From Haematobia irritans (taxonomy: Eukaryota; Arthropoda; Insecta; Diptera; Muscidae): 64,000 bases of DNA. The translations under genes and the position numbers were made by a program. The DNA is taken from assembly GCF_050003625.1 (NCBI RefSeq), contig NC_134398.1:65666891-65730890 (forward strand). Direction: 5' to 3'. Below are positions 22,423 to 32,853 of the stretch, piece after piece. The notes under the pieces are model-generated. The model did no database searches. It was given only the letters and a program-made list of their open reading frames with translations, and was not told where the DNA came from. Each line of letters opens with the position of its first letter. Position 1 is the stretch's first letter.

Positions 22423-22730
22423 CATATAATGTTCATAAACTAGCATAACATGTTTGGGACATATATGTTAATATGTTAGAACATATTGTGTTTGGGACAT
22501 AAAATGTTTGTAAATATAATATGCTTAGATGCAAACATATATTCATTTAGAAATTGCCTATAAACATATATGTGTTTAGAAAGAGAGACCTAGAGGGTAT
22601 GCTGCAAGTAAAATAATGGAAGTAACCAAGTGGCGCCTTAAAAATATATCCACACAAAGAAAATTTCATTAAAATTTTTTTCTACCAGTGAAACATAATA
22701 TGTTTGAACAATACAAACAATATTTTGTTT
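22423..22730 (+). mobile_element. CACGGACGAAAAA MITE, copy A, part 2
   Basis: Continues the MITE from the second CATA (TAATGTTCATAAACTAGC) to CAATATTTTGTTT, where the LINE is inserted. The matching words are in copies B, C and E. Confidence 0.85.
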
Positions 22731-22788
22731 ATTTATTCATGTCTATGGATATAAATTTCCTTACAGACAAACAAAAATAAACTTAATA

Positions 22789-25649
22789 CTAGAAATATAT
22801 TAAATCCAAAATTTCTCTAAATTTAGATAATGATAACCAAAAATCAAGATCATTTTTGGACATATTATTGAATACAATTAACGCACGACAATTTGGTTCA
22901 TTAGCCGAATAATTAGTTCTGTGTATATGTGTAGAAAAAATACTTATATTACGCAGTACTCTGCCAGGTACATTAAAAGTGATTAATTCTAATAGATAAG
23001 GACAATCAACCATACCACAAATAATCTTATATAGAAAAATTTTCGATAGATAAGCCCTCCTATTTTTAAGAGTTTTCAAATGGATCAGACGACATCTCTC
23101 AATGTAAGCTGGAGCAGGACTAGAAAAAGCAATGTTACGCAATGCAAAGCGTAAAAATCTCTTCTGAATTCCTTCTATTCCATTAGAATGAACCTCATAG
23201 AAAGGGTTCCAAATAAACGAACAATATTCAAGGTTAGATCTAACTACCGACGAATAAATTAGTTTAATAGAATACGGATCTGAAAAATTTTTGCAATTTC
23301 TCTTTATAAACCCTAATAATGAGTACGCTTTTGGAATGATTGCATTAATATGGCTAACAAAAGTAAATTTCGAGTCAAATATAAGCCCCAGATCCTTAAC
23401 TTCATTTACTCGTTTTAATTTATGGCCACATACGTTGTAATCAAAATAAACAGGATATCTGTTTTTCAAATATGAAATTGAGCAGAATTTATCAATATTC
23501 ATCTCTAAGAAATTTGAAGAACACCAAAGAGCAATAGATAATAAGTCTTCTTGAAGACGACGAATATCAGATATTGAATTTATACGCAAGAAAATCTTCA
23601 AATAATCTGCATACAATAAAACATTCGAAAACTTAACAAGGTAATGAATATCATTAATAAACAAAGCAAAAAATAAAGGTCCGAAGATACTCCCCTGTGG
23701 GACCCCAGAAGTAGCTTTATAGATATATGAGCAGTAGTCATCAATACAAACAAAGTAACTCCTATCTATCAATATGGTCTAATGCAGTCAAGGAATTTAG
23801 AATGAAATCCTAAAGAAAATAGTTTCCCAAGTAGCACATGGAGAGATACCTTATCAAAGGCTTTCCAAAAGTCTGTGTAAATAGTATCAACTTGTAACCC
23901 AAGTTCGAAACTAGATATGCAGTAATTACTAAAGACCACCACATTTATCACGGTAGAGCGGCCACGGATGAAACCATGTTGGTATGGTGATATTACAGAT
24001 CTCGCAACAAAATACAGTTTTTCAAACACTGTGTTCAAATATCTTACTAATATTGCACAATTTAGAAATTGGTCTGTAATTAGATATATCATCTTTAGCG
24101 CCTGATTTATGTACAGGAGTAATCGCAGCAAACTTCCAACGCTCAAGGAAAACTCCATGTCTCAGGGACATGTTAACTAACATTAGCAATGGATCTGCCA
24201 AAGATACTTGGCAATTTTTAATAAAGAATCCACATAATCCATCATGAGTCAATACGAAAAGAAGGTTTCAATTTAGATATACCAAAGAAAATATTATCCA
24301 TATTTAATTCAAGTGACCCAAAATCAATTACAGAATCTAAATGATTATCATAAATGGTACCATTTCCATGGGATGTAAAATTAGAACAAAACAAAAAAAA
24401 ATGGCGAACAAGTCAACCGTTTCATCTATAGAATTAGATACAACAGAGTCTAGGAACATAGTATTAGGATACTCGGAACAAGTTCGTTTAGAATTAACAT
24501 AATGCCAGAACGACTTCGGATCTTCAGAATGTACTGTTTCAATATTCAGAATGTACTGTTTATATAAGAATTTATTCAAAAAATTAAACTCCCTTAAGCA
24601 ACTTTCATACATTTGCTTATTATAAACACTTTTATCGAACTTATAAAGCCTATAGTATTTATTTCGCCTATTTTTTAATGTTTTTAAGCCCTTCGTATAC
24701 CAAGGCAATTTGTATACTTTAGGACTAAAGCGGCGAACATTGCTAGCTATTATCCCGTCCAGAATCATTAAGAAATTTTCATAACAGTCTATAAGACTAA
24801 AATTCTGAAAAATCTCAATCCAATTAATATCTCCAAGTAGTTCATTGATAATATTGATATTACAATTTTAAAATCAAAACCTTGAGAAAAATTAATTCGC
24901 TTAGAAAATACATAAAATTCAATTGAAATTTCTAAAGAAACATGATGCATATCACATTTACAAAACTATAGTGATTCATTAATGTCAAATTTAAGTTTAT
25001 CACTAATAAATACAAGATCTAGTATCCTAGACAAGCGATAATAAAATCTATTAACTTGAATAAGACTTAGTGAGAAAAAACCATCAATAACATCAATTTC
25101 ATGTGTCTTATTGACATTAGCTGGACACATTATATTAGAGCTATCAGCTGGCGACCAAATGACGCTACTAAGATTGAAATCGCCAAAGACAATAAATTCT
25201 GATTCAGAAAAAATTGAATGCAAGTCTATAACATTTTGGATATGAGCATTATACAACAAGTCATTACTATTGGGTGCAATGTACGAAACAGCTAAAATCA
25301 AATCACCATACTTCCCAGTCACCGAAACACTTAATTGGTCTAGCAGTTTATCAGCATTGGGTAGAACAACTTGAGAAGATATAAACACTCTCCTTACCGC
25401 TATTAAAACACCACCTCCTTTAAGGCACTTAGTTTTATGAAAATCTCTGTCCTTCCGATATATTTGAAATAATTTCGAATTAAAAAGCTCTTCATCAGTA
25501 AAATCTCCATTTAACCACGATTCAACAAGAATAATTACATCAAACTCAGATTCAATAGAGGCATTGAAAATAGTATTCAGTTTAGTACGCATTCCTCCAA
25601 CATTCTGATAATATATTTTGAGACTATGAATTTTTTGAGAACAGTTCAT
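22789..25649 (-). pseudogene. LINE ORF2: AP endonuclease and reverse transcriptase, broken
   Basis: Fragments in order on the minus strand: 25649-24966 has the endonuclease with YYQNVGGMRTK, ILVESWLNG and FIVFGDFNLSS, stopping before the usual SDH motif. 24768-24337 is the linker region. 24252-24022 has ISNYRPISKLCNISKIFE. 24158-23769 has QHGFIRGRST and YTDFWKAFDKV (RT motif A aspartate). 23772-22789 has SGVPQGSIFGPLFFALFIND and LLYADYLKIF. The usual YADD box is YADY, so the second catalytic aspartate of motif C is lost and the enzyme cannot be active. The start codon overlaps the ORF1 stop as TGATG. Confidence 0.85.
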
Positions 25650-26697
25650 CAAGCTTTTGTCACTATAGGCCGCTCTTTCTGGAAAAAATCAAACGGGCGA
25701 ACTCGAACATCAGACGGCCACAAAGATGGATTGAGAGACTTATATAAACTAGCAGCAATTCCCAATTTAAATGAAACATGTTTTAATGTACTTAAATCAA
25801 CATCCTTCTTCACTAATTTGTAGCATTCCATATTACTTTTCTGAACAGAAGTATGCTTTTGAACATAGTCAAGAATTTGCTCAGTCGACACATTGGGCTT
25901 AAAAAACGACAAATGAACCCATTTTTTACTACAAACAACATCCAATTCATCATTGCAATTATCTCCAATACAACACGTTTGCGACTCCTCTTCTGAACTT
26001 TAGTCCAATTCGAATTGTTCACTGGGATATGATCATTATTATTTGAGGGAGCAGCAACAGACGTGGAAGCTAAAACGTTTAAATTGCTCTCTCGCACGCT
26101 CTCAATATTCAAAACATCAGTATCATTTACATTGTTTGGCATATTTACATAATCATTCTCATTCTCATCATCATCATTAACAGCAGACTGCAGCACAGAG
26201 GCAGAAACACTCGATGATAATGGTGGATGTATATCAACAGCAGTAACCAAACACGAAGGCAAACGTATGGACGAACCATCGTTAACAGCAGTACTCTCAT
26301 CATTCTCATCAGCACAAGCAACAATAGTTTGAGGCAAAATCGAACAATGGGAACTGGAGGAATGCAAATCAACGAGTACATTGCTCTCTCCACTAATTCC
26401 ATCAGTGCAATTTGTTGTTTTAAACATTTTGCTAAGCGAATTAACTTGAGTTTTCAACTCTCTTATCTCATTTGTTAGAATGGAGATAGAAGCAATTAAA
26501 TCTTTAGACACAGCAACACAGTCATTACAGTTGAAAACAATGCTTTTCGATGACTTTAGAAACTTGAATTCATTTTCATTAACTATCCCAGAACACAGTC
26601 TATGATATTTCTGACGGCAAATTCTACATCCGACGAAAACATTACCAGAAAGCCGCTTAAAACATTTTCCGCAAATCGAATTTATATCCGCAGACAT
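25649..26697 (-). pseudogene. LINE ORF1: PHD-finger RNA-binding-type protein, frameshifted
   Basis: The first frame (26697-25813) begins MSADINSICGKCFKRL and carries C-x2-C, C-x2-C, H-x2-C and C-x2-C pairs, a PHD-like finger, followed by a predicted coiled coil (EIRELKTQVNSLSKMFK) and a Ser/Asn/Val-rich linker. Around 25960-25980 the frame shifts and the C-terminus continues in the 25945-25649 frame (KKWVHLSFFKPNVSTEQILD, VRVRPFDFF). That C-terminal fold is usual in LINE ORF1 proteins that bind the element's RNA. The end forms TGATG with the ORF2 start, suggesting stop-reinitiation coupling in the active ancestor. Confidence 0.8.
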
Positions 26698-26730
26698 AGC
26701 AAAACAACTTATCCAATAGACGGTCAGAGA

Positions 26731-26810
26731 GAGACTAATCCTGAAAATATATATGCTTGAAGCAAAATGTGTTTGGGGTATATGTTAAAGAAGCGATTTT
26801 TTTGAGGATG
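26731..26810 (+). mobile_element. CACGGACGAAAAA MITE, copy A, part 3 (right end)
   Basis: CTGAAAATATATATGCTTGA through GCGATTTTTTTGAGGATG, then target duplicate TA (26811-26812). This closes the copy that started at 17973. Confidence 0.85.
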
Positions 26811-27426
26811 TAACTAACGTACGACAAAAATGACTAAAGTCATGAATACTTTCTTAAAACGTAATAATTCCATGAACTAAAATAGAATTAAAGTGAAATA
26901 TAGGGTTCACTTTTTTCTGTGTGAAGAGAAGCAATTTTTTTGAGGATTCGCTGTACTTTTTAAGCCCTTTTTAATAATGTAGAAAAAATAAGTTCATGTA
27001 GAACTTTACTTTAAGCCTTATTTATTATACAGAACAGATTTCGAAAATACCCAAATTTCTGAAAATTTACCACCCAATCCCAAAGTCCCTAACTCAAAAA
27101 GTTTGTCCCCATCCAAGAAAAAATACCCCAAATTTGGGGAAAATCCCCAATACTGGCAACACTTCCAGGATGTAAAAAACAAGCAAGGGGCGAAGTGGGC
27201 TTTTTACTTTTATTGATTTTATACTTTTTATTTTTTTTTCTATCCATTAGTGAATTGTTTAACACTTTTGGACAAGACTTCAAGACAAGAACTTCGTAGG
27301 AAGTGCAAAAACACATGTTTGTGGAATAACTTCCATCTGCGTCTGCTGGCAGCTCAATTGGTTAAATTTTATTGATAATATACTCGATATTTGACACAAG
27401 CCCGATTGGGTCTTTTATAAGATATC
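26811..27426. other. Non-coding DNA with a fragment of the 30228-type MITE
   Basis: 26865-26930 (CATGAACTAAAATAG, GTTCACTTTTTTCTGTG) matches the right part of the element at 9055-9283. 27060-27170 has CCCCAAATTTGGGG palindromes. No gene. Confidence 0.4.
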
Positions 27427-27720
27427 GGGAGCCACCGTGCAATGGTTAGCATGGTCGCCTTGCGTACACAGGGTTGTGGGTTCAAAGCCTGTTTCGGCCA
27501 AACACCAAACAGTTTTTCCCTCTTAGTAATGCTGGTGTCACCGCTATGTGGAACGCCTTTCGGACTCTTCTATAAAAAGGAAGCCCCTTGTCATTGAGCT
27601 TAATAGATCGGGCAGCACTCGTTGATAAGAGAGAAGTTCACCACTTTGGTATCATAATGGACTGAATATTCTATGTGGGCCTGAAATATCAGACTGCCAC
27701 TATACCTAAACTAACATAGA
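27427..27720 (+). repeat. tRNA-derived SINE, full or nearly full copy
   Basis: Begins GGGAGCCACCGTGCAATGG (A-box region) with B box GTGGGTTCAAAGCC, then TTCGGCCAAACACC, CTATAAAAAGGAAGCCCCTT, TCATTGAGCTTAATAGA and AGAGAAGTTCACCACTTTGG, ending near CTAAACTAACATA. The word order is the same as in the inverted copy at 36602-36949, with a deletion in the middle. RNA polymerase III should transcribe the parent. Confidence 0.85.
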
Positions 27721-27981
27721 ACCAAAATATATCTTTCGCCCGATTCACACCGATAGGATCACAGATAATACAATTCGACACCAATTTGCAACAAATTGTG
27801 CACAAAGAGTGGAAAAACTATTCTGGTTCAATGTGCCGCAATTTGTCACAATCAGCTAGATTTAGATAGAACTCCTAAGAACCCGAAAAAATACTTTCCT
27901 CCGAAAAGAAATATTAGACAAACGAAATTGCCTTTATAATATGTACCAAGACATATTTAGTAAAGTAGTTTCTTGCTATTA
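27721..27981. other. Short non-coding stretch with CCCAAAGAAA-family fragment
   Basis: 27890-27930 (CTCCGAAAAGAAATATTAGA, CAAACGAAAT) resembles 8838-8935 and 62502-62726. Confidence 0.35.
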
Positions 27982-28117
27982 CACGCACGAAATATACTGT
28001 TTTTCATATGTTTGGGTGTAAAATTATATGTTTGGAACTCAAATTTTTTAACACATTATTTTTAAGTGCAAGTATATAATGTTTATAAACTAGCATAACA
28101 TGTTTGCGAAATATATA
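27982..28117 (+). mobile_element. CACGGACGAAAAA MITE, copy B, left part
   Basis: CACGCACGAAATATACTG to CGAAATATATA, interrupted at a TA by the mariner-like element. It resumes at 29053. Confidence 0.85.
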
Positions 28118-29052
28118 AAGGGTGATTCTTTTGAGGTTAGGATTTTCATGCATTAGTATTTGACAGATCACGTGGGATTTCAGACATGGTGTCAAAGAGA
28201 AAGATGCTCAGTATGCTTTGACATTTCATCATGAATAGACTTACTAACGAGCCACAACGTCGAATTTTCAGTGAATGGGCCCTAGAAAAGTTGGCAGAAA
28301 ATCCGCTTTTTTATCGACAAATTTTGTTCAGCGATGAGGCTCATTTCTGGTTGAATGGCTACGTAAATAAGCAAAATTGCCGCATTTGGAGTGAAGAGCA
28401 ACCAGAAGCCGTTCAAGAACTGCCCATGCATCCCGAAAAATGCACTGTTTGGTGTGGTTTGTACGCTGGTGGAATCATTGGACCGTATTTTTTCAAAGAT
28501 GCTGTTGGACGCAACTTTACGGTGAATGGCGATCGCTATCGTTCGATGCTAACAAACTTTTTGTTGCCAAAAATGGAAGAACTGAACTTGGTTGACATGT
28601 GGTTTCAACAAGATGGCGCTACATGCCACACAGCTCGCGATTCTATGGCCATTTTGAGGGAAAACTTCGGAGAACAATTCATCTCAAGAAATGGACCGGT
28701 AAGTTGGCCACCAAGATCATGTGATTTGACGCCTTTAGACTATTTTTTGTGGGGCTACGTCAAGTCTAAAGTCTACAGAAATAAGCCAGCAACTATTCCA
28801 GCTTTGGAAGACAACATTTCCGAAGAAATTCGGGCTATTCCGGCCGAAATGCTCGAAAAAGTTGCCCAAAATTGGACTTTCCGAATGGACCACCTAAGAC
28901 GCAGCCGCGGTCAACATTTAAATGAAATTATCTTCAAAAAGTAAATGTCATGGACCAATCTAACGTTTCAAATAAAGAACCGATGAGATTTTGCAAATTT
29001 TATGCGTTTTTTTTTTTAAAAAAAGTTATCAAGCTCTTAACAAATCACCCTT
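28118..29052 (+). mobile_element. Tc1/mariner-like element, internally deleted derivative
   Basis: 935 bp with inverted ends AAGGGTGATT and AATCACCCTT, flanked by TA on both sides. The empty site (ACATATATGTTAAT) is preserved in the sister MITE copies. It contains one open frame that lacks the DNA-binding half of a transposase. Confidence 0.9.
28231..28944 (+). CDS. Truncated Tc1/mariner-like transposase (catalytic domain only)
   Basis: 237 residues, open. It starts MNRLTNE, the usual beginning of this family, and jumps directly to PQRRIFSEWALEKL, so roughly the helix-turn-helix N-terminal domain is deleted in frame. The catalytic domain has FSDEAHFWLNGYVN (first D), MWFQQDGATCHTA (second D) and PPRSCDLTPLDYFLWGYVKS (third D). 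There are 36 residues between the second and third aspartate, unlike the 34 of classical mariner. Without the DNA-binding domain it cannot recognise its ends and may only be moved in trans, or act as a competitor (inference). Confidence 0.85.
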   Translation: MNRLTNEPQRRIFSEWALEKLAENPLFYRQILFSDEAHFWLNGYVNKQNCRIWSEEQPEAVQELPMHPEKCTVWCGLYAGGIIGPYFFKDAVGRNFTVNGDRYRSMLTNFLLPKMEELNLVDMWFQQDGATCHTARDSMAILRENFGEQFISRNGPVSWPPRSCDLTPLDYFLWGYVKSKVYRNKPATIPALEDNISEEIRAIPAEMLEKVAQNWTFRMDHLRRSRGQHLNEIIFKK

Positions 29053-29359
29053 TATGTTAGTATGTTAGAACGTATTATGTTTGAGACATAACTTTTTTGT
29101 AAATATAATATATTTGGATGCAAACATATATTAATTTAGAAATAGCCTATAAACATATATGTGTTTAGAAAGAGAGACCTAGAGATTAAGCTGCAAGTAA
29201 AAGAATGTAATGTAAGAAAATGTCATTTTTTTTCTACCAGTTTATGGTGAAACATAATATGTTTGAACAATACAAACAATATTTTGTTTGGACCAATACT
29301 GAAAATATATATGGGGGGTGTTTGGGGTATATGTTACAGAAGCGATCTTCATTTGAGCA
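29053..29359 (+). mobile_element. CACGGACGAAAAA MITE, copy B, right part
   Basis: TATGTTAGTATGTTAG through GGGGTATATGTTACAGAAGC, ending near CATTTGAGCAG. The open frame at 29220-29513 overlaps it and is not a gene. Confidence 0.8.
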
Positions 29360-30227
29360 GAACTTTGATTGTCGGTATTTGCTTAAAGTCATAGGTGTAG
29401 CTAAAGGGGTTTGTCATATCCCCCTACCAAATACCATGCAGCATTTCTTCAAACTAACATATGATTATATCATTGATTTACACGAATTAAATCTAACCAT
29501 CTACACGAATTAATTGTTTCTCTTTTTGAAATATCTTACCAATGAGTACATATTGTAGCTTTCACCCACTAAGAGAACGTTGCTAGCTACGCCAATGCTT
29601 AACCGACAATTGTGATAAAAAAAATAAAAATTCAAAATAAAATTATTTTATGCAAACAATATTGAAATATGTTCAATAGTTCAAGAAACTATTATGTTAT
29701 GAGAAAGTTTGCTTAACTTTAATAATTTTATTCCGTACATTAGATAAACGAACTAAAACAAGGAGAAAATTATACACAAATGAAGCATAAATATTTAATA
29801 AATTCGTGCCTCCATATCAATAGTTCTTAAATTTAGTAAATTTTACCAATAATGCGCCCATATTGAACTAGGAATAAAAGGCATGTTTGCAATTGGAGTT
29901 CCAATTTTTCCATCAAACTAAGACATTTTCTTTAACAAGCGAAAATATAATAATTATGGTTAATGAATTTTGTTGAATTTGTTTAACTATTTTTCTAAAA
30001 TTGGAGTGACATTTACGTTTGTAACAGTTTGGAAAAATTTTCTAAAATTATCCTAAATTTTCTAAAGTTAACCAAAATTTTCCTTCCAAAGATTTTTCCC
30101 TTAAAGATTTTGGTTTTGATTGCGAGCCACAGATGGGACTTTTTATAAAATAAAAACATGTTTATCTATCTTTAAATCTAGGATCGATAAAGTTATTTAA
30201 CATACAAATAAAATTAAAAATTGGATA
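29360..30227. other. Anonymous AT-rich DNA
   Basis: 29395-29440 has TAGGTGTAGCTAAAGGGG, related to the end of the 30809-32853 element. 29985-30090 has TTTTCTAAAATTA words shared with 12390-12450. No gene. Confidence 0.4.
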
Positions 30228-30731
30228 CACACAGAAAGAATTTTCCGTAGTTAAACTAACGCTAAATTTAACTTATTTTTATTGGAAAAAAATATTTGCT
30301 TGTAGTTAAATTTTAATATTTTTATCGAAATTTTCCACAGCTTAATGAAATCTTACTTTTTTTAAGTATGTCTCAAAAATTTTATGAACTAAACGTGAGT
30401 ATAAAGTTCGATGACCAATCAATATGAACTAAATATGAACTAAAACAGATGAAAATTTTCTTACGATTACCAAAAATAGTAGGAATGAACTACTGTATGG
30501 TTAAAATGGTCTTGATTTGGCGCCAATGATTTTCTTCTTTACTTTTAGCTAACTTTTTCTTCTATGAGATGATGTTATTTCGTGAACTGCAGTTAAAAAG
30601 TACAAGAGGGCATTAAAATAGCTTGGTTTTAATAGCGCTTTGTGGAAATCTCAAAATGTGGAGTAAAATTTAGTTAAATTTTCGTGCATGGTAGTTCATT
30701 CTTCCTATAAAACAGTTCACTTTTTTCAGTG
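30228..30731. mobile_element. MITE, CACACAGAAAG...TTTTTTCAGTG family, uninterrupted copy
   Basis: 504 bp, TA before and CA after. It holds the words CCGTAGTTAAACTAACGC, CTTGATTTGGCGCCAATGAT and TCTCAAAATGTGGAGTA. It provides the empty site (CCAAAAATAGTAGGAATG near 30465) that proves the mariner-like insertion in the copy at 47799-49112. Confidence 0.8.
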
Positions 30732-30808
30732 CAGAACTTATTTATCGGATTTTCGTTCTCTTTTTGCGATATATTAGTAAAGCTACTCATGTACTAAATC
30801 AGTCTAAT
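30732..30808. other. Short spacer
   Basis: Nothing recognised. Confidence 0.3.
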
Positions 30809-32853
30809 CATAAGCGTAGGAAGGCCTCTGGGGAGGGGGCTTAGACCCCCCAGAAAATTTTAGCACCCTCCCCCCCCAGAATTTGAAAACCTATTTGCGA
30901 TTTCACATTTTTATAAAAATTAAACAAGTATATACTCGTACAACGCACAAAGTTCCACTAAAGACTTTCATGCACAATCGAATTACTTGGGTTGTGGTAG
31001 AAGTCTGATATTTATGAAATAAAGCTGTGGTTGAACTTATTTTTATATTCAACTTATTTAGTTGAATAAAAAATAGTAATTGATATTAAAACTATTCTTT
31101 CATAAATTAATATCTTAATAATGCAAAAAAGTGTCGCAAAAAAAAAAGTGAAAATGTTCTTTTTGGGTCTGGAAGTGGTACAAAATTGGCGGAGAAGCGA
31201 TGAATGTAATATGAACTTGTCATAGAACGAATGTCCACCGTTTCAACAACCGTTGCAATGAATTTGCATCACTTCTTAAGGTGTGATCCGAATTCAGTGT
31301 TTTGAATGTGAATTAAAAATTTTGTGATATTTTCCCAAATAAATAATTTTTATACTTTTTTATGATTTTTAATGCATTCTAACGCTTGTTTGAAACGTTT
31401 TTTCAAATATTATCGATTTTTCTATAATGGATTTAGCATTTTTATGGCAAATAATAATTAATAATTGAATAATTTGTACCATTTTATTTATTCTTACTCT
31501 TTTTTTAAACTATTTGAAAAAAGAAAACAAAAAATTACGCATTAAAATATAAAAAAATGAAGTAAAAAAATTTCCTGTGTAGTTAAAATAGTTAACTTCT
31601 TTGTGAAGACTTTTTTGGAAGTGCTTTTAAAGTTGTGCCTTTAGAACAACTCCCGATTTTTTGCTGGGAAAAGTGTGGAACTACCCTACGGGAAATGGAT
31701 CAACCACAGAACAGGACTAGTCCCTGGTGTGTATGGACCAGTCCCAGTTCTGATCAAAATGTATGGAAGGGACCGTCCACTTTAACATGGGTTTGTCATT
31801 GACGGAGAAAACTTACATTTTAGGACGCGTCTTGGACTCATCCCAAAGGACACGTCCTGGGACAATTTAGCAGGAGCAACCCATAAACAGGTCCTCAGGA
31901 ACCATTCTCGGACAAACTCTTAGAAATCTCTTTCAATTTGGGCTCCTACACTGAAAAAAATATTGTCGTGAGGTCAAAGATTTCATGTCCTTAAAATACG
32001 AATGCAAATTTTGCTTAGCATAGAAGACGCATTTCTCTAATATAAATTTTTTTTCCTTACCCAAAAGTCGATAAACTTTTCAATGAAGTCGCATTGTCCT
32101 TATAATTAAGTGATTTCACTTAAAAATGGGTATCATAACATGAAAGAAAAAATGTTTGGGCGAAGTTCAACTTGACTTTAATAATTCAGAAAAATTCTTT
32201 AGATTTAATGAAATTGTCTTTAAATTTGTTGTCTTTTTGCATCTTGACTACAAAGCAAAAAATCGTTCAAATATAGGACATGTTTTTCAACTCTTTATTT
32301 TAAAGACGTTTTCTACTTGAAACATAGCATAATTTCTACTGGAAGTCGAGTCTTAATTTTGAAAATAAAGTTGTCGTTAACTCGTTTTTAAAGGACTGTG
32401 ATAGCATATGAAGAGAAAAAGCTGAAAAATCGAAAAATTAAAATTTGCTTCTTAGAATCAAGTACACAAAACCCAAACTTAAAAGAGAATAGTGTCTTAA
32501 AAGTATCCTTTTTAAAGTAAAGACAAAATCTTTGGAACCGGGCATGCTTTTTTTTTCAGTGTAATCGAGCCCGAAATGAAAAAAACTAAAGGTTATTCTG
32601 ATAATTTTATTTCACTAAATGTGAAAATTGCAACTAACTGGAGCACAGGTACCATTTCTGTGATAGGTCCGTCAGTGGCAATTTGCACCAATTTCCCGTA
32701 GGGTACTTTTTGTTGCTTTATTATAAATTGATTGTCGAGTTATTTTGATGTCTATTTCTTTATTTAATTTTATGAAATAAAACATTAGTTGAACCTATAA
32801 GTTCAGTCTATAAATTTTTAGCTAGGGGGGCTAAAGCCTAGCTACGCTAATGA
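30809..32853. mobile_element. Long inverted-end element with TAAGCGTAG / CTACGCTAA ends, with nested MITE
   Basis: The left end CATAAGCGTAGGAAGGCC and the right end GCCTAGCTACGCTAATG are inverted. G/C runs sit just inside both ends (CTTAGACCCCCC and GCTAGGGGGGC). Inside lie a DINE leader fragment (30927-31010), a segment at 31130-31450 repeated at 56390-56640, and the complete CACTGAAAA MITE 31949-32561. No coding frame was recognised. Confidence 0.45.
31949..32561. mobile_element. MITE, CACTGAAAAAAA family (copy 2, inverted)
   Basis: CACTGAAAAAAATATTG to TTTTTTTCAGTG with TA on both sides (31947-31948 and 32562-32563). Reverse-complement relative of 3084-3739 along the whole length. Confidence 0.9.

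Larger units (their letters stand above)
22731..26730 (-). mobile_element. Non-LTR retrotransposon with PHD-type ORF1, decayed
   Basis: About 4 kb, minus strand, ending (left side) in GAATAAATAAAC. ORF1 has a PHD-like zinc finger and ORF2 has an endonuclease and a reverse transcriptase, the layout of CR1/Jockey-group LINEs. The MITE sequence resumes at 26731 with a change at the junction (GACTAATCC for GACCAATCC). I see no clear target-site duplication. Several stops and frameshifts break ORF2. Confidence 0.85.
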
